DNA from: Nageia nagi | Taxonomy: Eukaryota; Pinophyta | Assembly (NCBI GenBank): GCA_050084985.1 | Contig: JBITNC010000002.1 | Span: 39,184,001 to 39,248,000 of the forward strand | Direction of reading: 5' to 3' | DNA: 64,000 nucleotides | Part shown: positions 33,801-44,900 of the stretch, piece after piece | Layout of the letters: every line of letters starts with the position of its first letter | Position numbering within the stretch: the stretch's first letter is position 1 | Made by a program: the position numbers and the translations under genes | The notes under the pieces: generated by a model | Seen by the model: the letters and a program-made list of their open reading frames with translations, nothing else | Databases searched by the model: none | Told to the model about the DNA's origin: nothing

Positions 33801-34809
33801 CATCCTATTCAATGATGGTGTTATTATTATTTAGTACTAAAAGAAAAATATCCAATAATTGCTTCTTTAATAGATTAAGTAAGAGTAAAGGACTTTGAAG
33901 AACATGCAATCCCCTAGTGGGAGAATCACAAAGACAAAGTAATAAATGGGAATATAACAAAAGGTGATGAACCAAATGGTGAGTACCAAGGTACCATGCT
34001 AAAAATATTGAGGTCCATTTAAAACTATAAATAAAAAATAACAATATAGTATATGTACATTACAATATTGACCTAAAAGATCAAAATAATACTAATTAAT
34101 TTTTAATGGTCATTCAAAGTGCAAATAAAAGTATTCATATAAAATAGGGATGGAGAGAATGAATATGATCATCCACTATATGAATCAAATATTTAAAAAG
34201 ATATCATAAATGAAAGTCTAAAAGCCTTAAATTTAAATCTAAGTAGAGTAACTCTAAAAATATTGAAGAAATAAAGGTATTTTCATGGAATATAAGGGGG
34301 TAAATTTCAACACCTAATATATAATAATGGAACATATGACATAGTCACATGATATTAATATAATCCTTGTGTAGAATTTATTTTTTCTCTATCTCCTCCA
34401 AAAATGACTACATGTTGAGGAAGATGAGTGGGGTTAAAATTAAAAATTCTCTTTCATCATTTTGTTCTAGCTAATATGTTCTTCCCACATATGATCATGA
34501 ATATTTTCACATGCTTTCAAAGTTGGATTTTCACCACCTTGGTATTTTCCTTTATGAAAATTAAAAATGAATAAACTATCAACTTGGATGATATTCCAAG
34601 ATGCCATACCTATAATGATAGCCCATGTGACCTCTTATCATAGGAATGTTTCTCATACATATTTTGACCTTAGGTATTCCCCTTATGCAACTCCCATTTA
34701 ATGTTTTCTTACCTCTTTTGATAGGCTTCTATGAAACCTCTTTTTCCTCTTAGTATATTACTTAATTCATTAGATATTATAGTTTATTTATGTTTTAGAA
34801 GAACTACTT
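30811..34809. other. Unassigned, probably degraded repeat DNA
   Basis: No reading frame that I can tie to a family. About 32400-32620 is CT-rich on the plus strand, resembling the CT-rich patch of the LARD-like elements, but I could not confirm a relation. The minus-strand open frame 33181-33408, with VKVLNLRVHGIPKLNN, is coding-like but unrecognised. Confidence 0.35.
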
Positions 34810-35260
34810 CCCAAACTTGGTCCTCCTAAAACTTGACCCCTAGATTACCCAATCCATCTATTATTTTGTTTTCCTCCCCATAGGTATGTTAGATAGTAAA
34901 ATCTTCTAATGTGTTTAAAAATACATTTTCCTCTCTTATTAAAATGTTAATCATCCATTTGGGTTATTATTCTCCTTTGAGGATTCATATTAAAGTTTTT
35001 GAATCTCTTCCAATCACTAGGTGGTTCAATCCTTTATGCATTGCTATAAGTACTTCTTTATGAGTTCCATTTACTTTTGTAAAGTGAATAAATTGGATAT
35101 TTATGGACACAAAAAATGCTTCTATAACCCTTATAAATGATCTTGTATTAGACCTCCTATCCCTACTTAACTTGGGTTTCATTTCAAAGGTCCATAAAAA
35201 TACAATTTGAAGATTGCTAGTGGAGGAGGGATCCATTATTCATGAGATATTGGATGAGAT
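34810..35260 (-). pseudogene. LINE C-terminal RNase H domain, decayed
   Basis: Minus-strand remnant of a non-LTR retrotransposon. Near 35160-35240 a WIPPP...FKLYFYGPLK stretch followed by GIGGLIQDHL matches the start of plant LINE RNase H domains, where FDGASKGNPG is usual; the catalytic Asp now reads Tyr. A phase change follows, then IEAFFVSINIQ, an Ala/Met-His-Lys-Gly-Leu helix (AMHKGLNHLVI), GRDSKTLI (a catalytic Asp) and, near 34860, HTYGEENKIIDGLGNLG, the C-terminal His-Asp block. The RT portion would be upstream at higher coordinates, where the LARD-like LTR starts at 35769. The RNase H helped remove RNA from the RNA-DNA hybrid. It is inactive. Confidence 0.7.
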
Positions 35261-35768
35261 AAAGGATTAGGATGAGATCTCTTTAACCCTTTTATCTCCA
35301 AAATTCTTTTCACTAAATTTGATTCCCAATAAATGGAAGGAATTAAATATGATCATTAAAATATTACTAAAGCAAAGTATTACCATGAACATACACATTC
35401 ACAAAAGATTTATATTGAATAGAAATGTGGGTGATATGTAACATAGGTACATACAAATTGTAATAAAAGCATAATCTTGGTATTTAAAAGTATATTACTA
35501 CTTAATAAAGTTATACTTTGGTCAAAATATAGCCAAATTATGTTTACAACATGATGAACAAGGTACAAATGAAATAGGATCTAAAACCTGCTAATGAGTG
35601 GGTTAACTTGTGCATATGTGATAAGGATAAACTTATAGATGAAATTAAGGTCAACCTAAAAAGTAGGATTATCAAGAATAAGGGAATAATAGTGGTACCA
35701 AAATTAATTATGAATGGTGAATTGGATTGATATAAGAATACTCTAATCATTTAATTTGTAGGAATATA
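35261..35768. other. Unassigned; possible LINE remainder
   Basis: Lies between the LINE RNase H remnant and the LARD-like LTR. On position it could be the preceding LINE sequence, but I find no RT motif in it. Confidence 0.3.
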
Positions 35769-36258
35769 TGTTGGAATGTATAATGAATTACTGTAATATC
35801 TCTTCATGTAAATTTATTAATACTTAAAAATATCTTTAGATACCTTTTAAGCATTTGTGAATGTAACTTGTCCTACAATCCCTCTTATGAGCATGCCCCT
35901 TGGGTAAAAGGATGAAGCATGTCATGACATTATACATTAGTTAAAAGGATAATCCAAGTGAGGATATTTTCCTATAAATAAAGGGTCTCCCCTCTTTGTT
36001 ATTCATTCAAGTTTGTAGCAAAGTTAAGCTCTATGATTGTTAGGAGAAGTGAGAAAGAGGTCTTATAAGAGAGTATTTCTTGAAAATAAGAAGATCTTAT
36101 ATTAGTAGATGTACTCTTTGCTATGAGAGGAACCACTTTACATATGGTGTCAACTTTGTGATATTGCCTATCTTGTGATGTTATATTATTGATATTTGAG
36201 AGAGCTTTCATGTGTTCTTGATAGAATAGAAATTTATTCATTTAGGCTTATTCCAATA
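35769..36258 (+). mobile_element. LTR (5' LTR) of a second LARD-like element
   Basis: Opens TGTTGGAATGTATAATG, as does the minus-strand LTR at 3095-3574. A TATA box (CTATAAATAA) is at 35972-35981. A degenerate PBS, TTAGTATTAGAT, follows at 36261-36272. The inner boundary is uncertain by several bases. I did not find the matching 3' LTR before the copia remnant at 39960. Confidence 0.75.
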
Positions 36259-36349
36259 ATTTAGTATTAGATCCTACTTGGAGGCTCTTATTCCTACTTC
36301 ATTGGAGAGGTAAATTTTTATTTTTATTTTTATTTTTTTTATTTTTAGG

Positions 36350-36540
36350 CTTTTAGCCCATGACTAAGGGACATCCACATCATTAAAATCCACCTTAGGC
36401 ATTATCCCTATCTTATTTGTACCCACCATAACTTGATAGGATTCTAAATACCATGCATGTTAGGGGGAGAGATTTGAACTTGGAGCCTCCCTTTTGAGAG
36501 TTTAAACAACCTAATTGCTTACCAACTCCCCTCACAAATT
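36350..36540 (-). mobile_element. tRNA-derived SINE-like sequence
   Basis: On the minus strand a possible A box (TTGGTAAGCAATTAGG) lies about 45 bp before a B-box-like stretch (AAGTTCAAATCTC), the spacing of a pol III internal promoter. The tail toward lower coordinates meets the T-rich run at 36306-36348, an A-rich tail on the minus strand. It is not a folding tRNA. Confidence 0.45.
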
Positions 36541-37071
36541 GTTGGTGGATGTAAAATCAATTTTAAGGTATAGCATCTCTCTTTTAATTTTTTGGGATTA
36601 TTTTCATAAATATTAGCATTTTTTGTTACATGTTAGTTTTAATTTTTTGGTGTAAAAATTTGCTTAAGTGTAAAAATATGTTGTTGTTATATAATCTTTT
36701 ATACTAACACTTTATGGTTACATGTTATTTTAGTAAAATATTCTTAAAAAATAATATTATATTGTTATGAGCCTTTGCAATTTTTTACACTAAAGTTTTG
36801 TTTAAATGTTAAAGAATTGCAATTTTTTAGTTTCATAATTTTATTACAAAGGTGTTATTATTGCAATAAAAATTTATTTCTTGTAATATTCCTTACAAAT
36901 TTAAAAAAAGAAAAAATATTGTATAAGTGTATATTTTTTAAAAAAGAATATACCTTTTCTATAATAATATATTAAAACCTACTAATTTTTTTCTAAAACA
37001 TATGATAATATGTTGTTAGAAAAATATATAAAACAAATATAAACTGATTTAAAATAAAAAGTATGCTTTTA

Positions 37072-37094
37072 TTATATATATATATATATATATA
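37072..37094. repeat. TA microsatellite
   Basis: About eleven uninterrupted TA units. Confidence 0.9.
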
Positions 37095-37269
37095 ATTTTT
37101 ACAAAAAGATACATATTTATATAATTTTTACTATGTATTTATATATGATTTTCTTAAAATAATAAAAAAAAGAGCAATTACTCTAATAAAAAAAGAAGAT
37201 ATGAAAATAGATCAAAGAGTTATTGAAATTTATTTTCAAATAATAAAGACTTTTTATAAAAAAAAGAAT

Positions 37270-37680
37270 AAAAAAGGGGTTTATCTCCCACCCTCGGCTA
37301 ACCCCCTTGGCCTACTCTTTTGTCACTCATAGCCTCCTTGTCATAAATCCCCTCACCCTACCCTCATAGCCATCCCTACATTTCACTCTTCCTCCAATCC
37401 CCCCTCATTCTCTCCCTTACATCCTACCTTATGCCACTCCCAACCACTTACCTCGATCCACCCCCATCTTGTAGTGCCACTCCCTCCCCCATTGCATGTT
37501 CAATAATGACCTCCCTTCCCTTTTACCTACCCCTACCCTCTCATCATCCCACTACCCTCATCCCACTCCACATGGTACAAGCCTACCTTATGTGGACCAT
37601 TCCCTCTTACACATGGCCCCTCCCTCTATTGCTCATGCGAAAACCTCCCTCCCTCTATGTACCTCTCTAATGTGCCTATC
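37270..37680 (+). other. CT-rich patch of the LARD-like element
   Basis: Dense runs of CCCTC, CTCCC and CCACTCC with little purine. The left copy has a comparable patch at about 1600-2500 on its transcript strand. No stable coding signal: several frames stay open because stops are rare in CT-rich DNA. Confidence 0.5.
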
Positions 37681-38108
37681 CAACTATTTGAACATATGGT
37701 CCTCTCCCAAAGAATATTTTTTTATAAACAAATTTTTTTATAAGCCCCTAATTGTTTATATTAGAGTTTTTTGATGTATAATTTTTTTTTTACAAGTTTT
37801 AAGGAAATAATATTTTTGTTCTTTCAAGAGTGATGGAATTAATGAATAAATGAACTTATTTCTTTACAATGCATTAATTGCACTTGCAATTATGATGAAA
37901 AATACCCTTACTCTAATGATTAGAACCTATGACCTAGCTCACTCAAGTCAAGACCCCCAACATCAAGATACCCATCAATATTTTTTTATTGAGGTGAATA
38001 TGTCTTTCTTGAAATTTGTTTACCTTACACACTTATAAAATTATTTTAAAAAGTGGAGGTTATTGAGGAGTTTTTTTTTTTAATAGAGAGTTAATATTTT
38101 TAGGAAAC

Positions 38109-38110
<2 letters not shown>

Positions 38111-38181
<71 letters not shown>
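38111..38181. repeat. TA microsatellite, about 70 bp
   Basis: A near-perfect TA run with one AATA slip near 38147. It can form a hairpin or cruciform and is a likely length-variable site. Confidence 0.95.
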
Positions 38182-38184
<3 letters not shown>

Positions 38185-38189
38185 GAAAT

Positions 38190-38345
38190 AAAAAAAGTTT
38201 ATTAATGGCCATGGGAGACCAAGAGTGATCTATGGGATAATTGTATGGGGAGTATAATGTATGTCATGGCTGGTAGGAATTGAACATGGGACTCAAGATA
38301 CATGAAGGTTCGCATGTAACCAACTCTACCCAAAGCTTTAAATTT
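38190..38345 (-). mobile_element. tRNA-derived SINE-like sequence
   Basis: On the minus strand AGTTGGTTACATGCGAACC (A-box-like) is followed by CCCATGTTCAATTCC (B-box-like), then CCAGCCATGACATAC. The pattern resembles Au-type plant SINEs. It sits directly beside the TA microsatellite. Confidence 0.5.
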
Positions 38346-39766
38346 GGTTAATTATTTTTTAAATTTATTTATTTTTTGGGAAAAGTCATTTAAAATTTTG
38401 AGAGTTATTGTTTTTAAAGGTGAGTTATTATTTTTAAGGGGGAATTTTTTAAGCATTTTTTAAAGGGTGATTCTAAGCTATTTTTAGGGGAATTCTAAAT
38501 ATCTTTATTTTAAAAAATTAGGAGTTTAATTAATAAGTTTTTTAACTCCATGGGAGGTAATTTTAAAGGGAATTTTTTTATAATGGAAGAGTTAATCCTT
38601 TTTGAAGGGCTGATTCTTTTTAAACATGGAGTCTTTTTCTACACAAAAATTAAAGGGAAAATTTAAGCATATTTTTTAGCAAATCTTGATATGTTTTGTC
38701 TTTCTCAAAAATTAAGAGGAGAAACCTTTAAATAAGGTATTAATTTTTTGAGCAAATTTTTGAGAAAGTATTATTATAAAGAGATAATTATAATTGCTTT
38801 TAAGCAAGAATTTTATTTCTCTTTCTAAAAACATAAAAAGGGGGAATCTTGCTAAGTATATTTTTTTAAGCATGGAACATTTTTTGCCTTAAATCAAAAA
38901 TAAAAGGAGATATTTTTTTGTAAAATGAATTTTTTGGTAAAAAGGGTGGGAACACCTTGATTTTGTATTTTATAAAAATAGTGGACTTCTATAATTTTTT
39001 TTCTCTCTTGTCCTTGTAAAAATGTCACCTTGGGGTTGTGAACAAAACCATTGGACTTTAAGGTTCCAAGTGAATGGACATTGTAATCTTTTTTATATTT
39101 TTTATGCACTCCTTTTTCATATATTACAAATCATAAAAAATGAAAATCACCCTCAAAAATGAACACATTTGCATACTTCTATTCTGTAACATGACTTGTT
39201 TAGGGAGCGATAAGGAGAGGATAAGATAGATTGGAGCCTTTACTTTGTTTATCCAAATGGTGTAAAGTATATAACTCTTAATTACCCTTAGGTCCTTTAT
39301 CAATCTAAGCATAACTACATATAGGTATACTAACATGTATGTAGTGATACCACATGTTTGCACATCCATTAAAGGATTATCCTCATAACCTAGGAGGAAA
39401 ATTCAAAACCTAATCAAGTTAAACTTTGGTCGATCCAATATACATCATAACCTTGGAAAATACTTAGTACTTCTCTTTTTGAGAGTATATTTTTTATCAT
39501 AGGGGAATTGGTTGAGGATTTATAGGACTTGGGCTCCATCATAGCTTATATGTTATCATCAAGTGCTACATGTAGGCATTTGGGTGATGGCCTAATTTTT
39601 GAACAAGAAAACAACCTCAACTCTATCCTCTCAACATCCATGCTACTTGGTTATGATAAAATTTTAGATGTTTGGTACATATGATTTTATGAGATTGAAC
39701 ATATATTATATATTTGAAATTGGTTAATAACTTAAGCATGCCTTGTTGATTACCTGTAGTTAAATT

Positions 39767-39865
39767 TGAACATGTATGGTTGATTAATTTGAACAAACTT
39801 AACATGTATGATTGATTAATTTGAACAAAACTAACATGTATGGTTGATTAATTTTGGTTCACAAA
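39767..39865 (+). repeat. 32-bp minisatellite, three units
   Basis: CATGTATG(G/A)TTGATTAATTT recurs at 39771, 39803 and 39835, exactly 32 bp apart. Confidence 0.85.
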
Positions 39866-39959
39866 TTTAACATTCTTACATTTGTTAACACTTTCACCTT
39901 ATTTTGTATTAAATATGAGACTCATTTTCACCTAAAGACATCCTAGATAGTTTCACTAT

Positions 39960-40800
39960 GAAATTTGGAAACCTAGGATGAAAGTGAAACTCCAAATATT
40001 AAAACTATGGTAAATAATAAATGAAAACCAAGTTGCCCAAGAAAATAATTAGGCACTTGAGGCTTGCAACAAAAAGAATGATTTGATAATATCTATAATA
40101 TTTTGCATAATTTCATATGATTTCTTTCTCATGATCTCATATTAAAACTCCACAAAGAAAGCTTGGGATAGGCTGAAGAAAATCTACCTTGATACCAAAT
40201 TCTCCAAAAGATTTACCATCCTCCAAAAATTATTGCAATCACATCAAGAGGAAAATGAATATATTGCAATATACTTGAACAAGATAATTGATCTTAGGAT
40301 CCAACTTATAGGGTGTGATGATAACTAGATCAATAATGATTTTGTGGTGTTCATCATCCTTCAAAACCTCCTACTAAATTTAGTCACTTCATGATAATCA
40401 TTGAGATGAGGCTCAATGATGAAGAAGTGTACTCCTTGGAAAATATTTCAAGGATTATCTTACAATACAAAGAAACCCTAACAAAAAGTTATTGATATTC
40501 ACTCCTAAGGAGCATTCCATGTCACTAGGACCAATGAAGACTCACTTCAAAAAGAAGTTAAAAAACCAAAAGAAATCTTCCCATGCTCCAAAAAAAAATT
40601 TCAAGAAAAATTGAAATAAACAATAGAATGGCCATGATAAGTAGATAGCTACTAAATACAAAGCCCAATTTGATGGTAATTACAATTTTTATGGTATATA
40701 TGATCACAAGGAACCATATTACTATAAGAAAAAGAAATAACAAGGTGGTAAAGGAACTAAAAAATCAAACAACTTCTAAAGGAAATGGGCTTATTTTGCA
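39960..40800 (+). pseudogene. Copia-type gag remnant
   Basis: This plus-strand trace has the order of a Ty1/copia Gag: KKAWDRLKKIY near 40155-40185, TILQKLLQSHQEENEYIA near 40215-40265, YLNKIIDLRIQLIGC near 40270-40315, then FVVFIILQNL near 40340-40370. After a Lys-rich linker, a CCHC zinc knuckle near 40670-40735 survives as YNFYGIYDHKEPYYY, where the three Cys positions all read Tyr (TGT to TAT) and His is kept. Gag would have formed particles and bound RNA. Many stops. No matching pol or LTR was found, so this is an isolated fragment. Confidence 0.72.
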
Positions 40801-41164
40801 ATAATGGTATAAAGGATTTTAACTAAAAACTAAGAATATAAACCTAATTCCAACATAGGTAAGTCTTCCTAACTTTGAAATACTAGAATGTGAGTGTAAT
40901 TGTAAGAATAGCTAAAGGAATTAGGGATCTCATATCGATTCAAAGAGGAACTAGGAATCATAGTAGGATGAAATATGTTATCTTTTGCATAAACATAGAT
41001 ATCTCAAAGGGTTGACAAAGAAAAGATTCATTGATGAAGAGGATAGCGGATCATAGAAGTAAGAGATTGTTTATCTTAGCCTACCATTCCAATGCATAAT
41101 TTGTACCTAGTACTAACACTATGCTAAGGAATGATTGTAGAAACTAGTGGCACCCCCATTTATG
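40801..41164. other. No gene seen
   Basis: Degraded sequence after the copia gag fragment. It may be the continuing copia polyprotein, but no motif is readable. Confidence 0.3.
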
Positions 41165-41865
41165 TGTAGTGCTCCATCTATTCTCTACTTCACTAAAACC
41201 CTAAAATTTAGACTTATTCATTTTTAAATATTAAATGCTCAATTGATTTACGAATGGAAAATATGATCCACATGATCATATTAATGTTGCTAGGTATTCA
41301 ACACCTACAAGGTAAGATTGGATAAACCCAGATTAACCAATCCTAGTCCAAACTTTTTGGTGTTCACTTCATAATGCTCATCTTATTGTAAGATGCCACA
41401 CAAGTGATCCCACCATTTTTGTTTACAAACTATGTAATATATAATATGGTCATAGCATTGTGGGTTTAAACTTGGGATCCATATCACCCAATAGAATACT
41501 CATCCATAAGGTTAGAAATCTTCACCTAATGAATAACCATTCAACTCATAGGTGTAGATAGATAATGCTAAATTAATCTTACTTATGAAATGGGTATAGT
41601 GTAATAACCTATGGAATAGTTATCATACTCATATATTGTTAATCATAGGAGTTTTTATCAACTACTACCCCTATTTAAAAACCTTTCAAGGGTATGGAAC
41701 ACTAGGCTACCCATATGTATTGGCTAAGGCCCCCATGTTGCTCAACATCCCCATTATCATATCTTGAGAAGCCATGTATATTATGATAATAATATATTTG
41801 AGTGATTTTTTTTAACTAACCATTTTATGAAAGGAGTTATACAGCAAAAACCACCCCATGCTATT
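41165..41865 (-). mobile_element. Old Tekay-like LTR, 3' part (reverse strand)
   Basis: The reverse complement parallels the last part of LTR A (about 12600-13251): GGGGATG...CCACATGGTGGGCC-like text, AGTGAACACCAAAAA, AGGATTGGTTA, TTGAATACCTAGCAACATTA and the ending GAGCACTACA. It is much more diverged than LTR A is from LTR B. The Tat-like element at 41866-49126 splits it. Confidence 0.6.
41861..41865. repeat. Target site duplication of the Tat-like element, left
   Basis: CTATT, against CTATC at 49127-49131. Four of five bases match, the difference being a C/T transition. Confidence 0.6.
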
Positions 41866-42507
41866 TGTAATGGATAAATAATGCAATTAATGGAAATAGG
41901 GTTGATAAATGTACTATTGCCCTACTTTGTAAATATTGATGCATATATCAGAAATATGGCAATAACATGTAGCAAGAATGCATTAGTGTTTACTTAGATT
42001 CTATATTTGTTCTATTAATCAAAAAATGCATAAAATATAGAGCATACATTCATGAACAAGTATGTTATAGGTGCCCTAGAATTGGCACACCATCAACACC
42101 ATAGGATGAGTCAAATTATGAATGCGAACAAGAATGTAGCGATGAGCAAATTAGTGAATAATCAAATGATGAACATACATGTGAATTTATAGAATAATAT
42201 ATGCACAATATAGCTAGATAAAACAAGTTAGAATCCTTGAAATAATCTTCAATTTATAATCTTTGTATTATCTTGAAATTATTATTTACCCATGATTCAC
42301 TCATGATCTATAGGTCATAAAATGATGCCTTTATATATGATACAGGTTTACATAACTTTGATAGTTTGACCCCTTGTACAATCCATAAGGGTCAAATACA
42401 TGGCCTAAACCTCTTTTATACATTTTTAATACCTTTTTACATAATAATATATTAAGGGATTAAAATAATTTATTAAATACATAAAGGTTCATTTTGAGGT
42501 ATCTACA
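41866..42507 (-). mobile_element. 3' LTR of the Tat-like element
   Basis: 642 bp. Minus strand TGTAGATACCTC...CCATTACA. It has the same length as the 5' LTR. The PPT-like AAAGAGCGGCAAA is just outside it at 42508-42520. Confidence 0.88.
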
Positions 42508-42520
42508 TTTGCCGCTCTTT
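42508..42520 (-). promoter_or_regulatory. Polypurine tract of the Tat-like element
   Basis: Minus-strand AAAGAGCGGCAAA abuts the 3' LTR start. One C interrupts the purines. Confidence 0.5.
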
Positions 42521-43076
42521 GGATGTGTGATTGAAAAAATGAAATTACATGTCCTAAGAAGAAGTGTAACTAGGACATAGAAGAAAATTTTTTGCTCTTT
42601 TTGGTGATGTTGTCTTTTGCTAAATGATGTTGAGGGTCTTTATGTTGCCCCCCTTTTGACTCAAGTGCCCCAAGAAAGGTCCTTAAGTGGATAAGCCAAG
42701 GCAAAAGCTATTGAAAAAATTATCTTTAGGAATATTGTTTGGATGATGTTTGGATGACTATTATAATCCATATCCAAGGCTAGAGATGGAAGGTATGATG
42801 TACCTACTTTATACTATCTCAATCATGAATATGGTCATTCTATTGTGTCTGATACTCAGGAACCATTCACACTTAGATCCATGCCTCAAAATATAGATTT
42901 TATGCTTTAGATTGATGGAAATGAAAATGAAATGTACACCACTAGTGGCTCAATAGACTATGAGCATAGTGTTGGTATCTTGGTTTTGACTATAATTTTA
43001 TTTTTTTTTGCTAGATCTATGTACTTGCAATGAAATATTAGTCATAAAATAATGATGGATGCATAATAGTTTATTT
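42521..43076 (-). other. 3' untranslated part of the Tat-like element
   Basis: Between the tandem repeats and the PPT. No coding signal that I can support. Confidence 0.4.
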
Positions 43077-43610
43077 CATCCATTGGATATGATCCAATGT
43101 CAACATATTACTTACAACCACATCGTCAATTTATCTTTTAAGTGAGTGAACTCTCACTAACTATATAGATTACCATCAATAATCATACATTTGTATGTCT
43201 ATGATCCAAATATAGTATGTTTTAGATGGGTTCCAAGTAGAAACCATGTGGATATATAGCAAAATGTATCATCCATTGGAGATGATTCAATGTCAACAAA
43301 TTGCTAATAGCTATATCATCTATTTACTTTTAAGTGAGTGAACTCTCAGTAGCCATTTAATTTTCCATCGACTATCATACATTTGTATGTCTATGATCTA
43401 AAGATATTATGCTTTAGGTGGGTTTAAAGAAAAAAATCATGTGGATATATAGCAAGTTGTATCATCCATTGATAATAAGTCAATGTCAATAACTTGGTAA
43501 TGGTTGTATTGCCAGTTTGCTTTTAAGAGAGTGAACTATCATTATAGTTTCATTGGCCATCAAAAATCATGTTTTTTTATGTCCATGATTTGAAGACATT
43601 ATACTATCAA
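43077..43610. repeat. 193-bp tandem repeats in the Tat-like 3' UTR
   Basis: CATCCATTG starts at 43077, 43270 and 43463, so the period is exactly 193 bp twice. Units share TCAATGTCAA, TTTTAAGTGAGTGAACTCTC, CATTTGTATGTCTATGAT and GTGGATATATAGCAA. The third unit is incomplete and more diverged, ending near 43610. The array lies between integrase and the 3' LTR, where Tat-lineage elements are known to carry variable tandem repeats. Confidence 0.9.
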
Positions 43611-43699
43611 TTTTTTTTTGCATTCAGTGGGCATCATGATGACAGTCAAGCATGCTACCAATAATGTGTTTTGCATGGATTTGTACATAAAAAAAAAAA

Positions 43700-44900
43700 A
43701 AAGAAAGTGTACCCCTCCATTTGACATGAATTATTTTTCAAGGGCATGGAGCTATGCTTTTCTAGCATAAAAACACTTGATATGGATGGAATTGAAGGTT
43801 TTTGGTTCTTCCTTGCCATCCAAAGTTGATAGCCTTTATGCTAATGATCCTATTGCATTAATAATAACATATGGACACAACCAATTGGGTTCAAAATTTC
43901 TTTTAGCCTCCTCATTTGCTATTGTTTTCTTACTCTTTTAATACTAGGTACCCTATTTTGAACTCTTTATCTTTTATCTTATTGCCAAATGCTCTCTAAA
44001 TTTTGGCATGGTAGACCTTTTGATGCTCAATGGCTCTAATTCTTTTTTCATCTAACATCTTTGACTACTACAATCTTGCTTTTCTTGCAACTTTATCCAT
44101 AATATCACCTTGTAAAGAGACCCTAAGTGAAGTAATCTCTAACTCAAGTGGGATAATGCCCTCATATCCTTATACCAATGAAAGGGGGGTCACCCTAGTG
44201 GCTATTCAGACACTAGTTATATAGGCCCATAGTGCATATGGTAATTGCTCATGCCAATCTCTTTTGTACTTATCCCATGTTTTGGCAAGAATACTCTTAA
44301 GTGTCTTATTTGTTGCTTTAACTTAACCATTTCCTTGAGGGTAGTAAACTAAAGAAAAGGTTTGTGTGATGTGAAACTTTTTACAAAATGCTTGCCTATC
44401 CTTTCCCTTGAGATTTGGACCATTATCCATGATCAACCTTTGTGGCACACCAAATATAGTGATGATATATTTTGTAAAGAATGAAATAATCTTTTCTCAT
44501 GTAACTAACTTCATCAGGATAGCTTTCACCCACTTGTAGTATTTTCTATAGCTATGATGAAAAATATTTGTCCTTCTCTAGAATGAGGATTAATCATGCC
44601 AATCAAATCTATGCCCAAAGTAGCAAAGGGCCATGGAAAAATAATGGAATTGAGTTCTTGAGTGGGTTGTTTTTCTAAATTTGCATGATTTTGGCATGGC
44701 ACACATACTTTCACATGAGTTTGACAATATTCTTCCATAATGGGCCAATAGTACCCTATTCTCAAGATCTTTGTATAAAGAGCTTTGGCATGAAAATGGC
44801 GACCACATAATCTATCATTAGCTTGCTCTAAAGTAGTAGCTATCTCATCCTATGTTAAAAATCTCAAAAAATCACTATCAAAGGATCTTCTATATAAAAT
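43700..44900 (-). pseudogene. Tat-like integrase, decayed
   Basis: Minus-strand integrase. Zinc-binding domain: GRHFHAKALYTKIL, then GYYWPIMEEYCQTH and VCVPCQNHAN (CxxC) within 44660-44810. The core begins WPFATLGIDLIG (first catalytic Asp) near 44600, then FFIIAIENTTSG near 44530. Later parts are readable only in pieces through stops, including an IRAIEHQKVYHAKI-like helix and VLKE (C-terminal domain) near 43900-44020. Followed in element sense by tandem repeats, with no chromodomain, as expected for Tat. Clearly inactive. Confidence 0.78.

Larger units (their letters stand above)
36259..39900 (+). mobile_element. Internal region of the second LARD-like element
   Basis: Non-coding as far as I can see. 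It holds T-rich runs, TA microsatellites (37072-37094, 38111-38181), a CT-rich patch (37270-37680) like the one in the left copy, and two SINE-like pieces. About 39300-39560 matches the reverse complement of about 440-700, including the CCTCCTAGGTTAT block. Open frames in the CT-rich patch (37431-37670, 37496-37774) are composition artefacts. The 3' end is uncertain. Confidence 0.55.

Noticed and set aside
37431-37774. Pro/Leu/Ser-rich overlapping frames
   Set aside because: Stops are rare in CT-rich DNA and two overlapping frames are open at once. This is a composition artefact.
36350-38345. tRNA genes suggested by B-box-like sequences
   Set aside because: A and B boxes are degenerate and no cloverleaf with acceptor pairing is apparent. 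SINE-like remnants explain them better.
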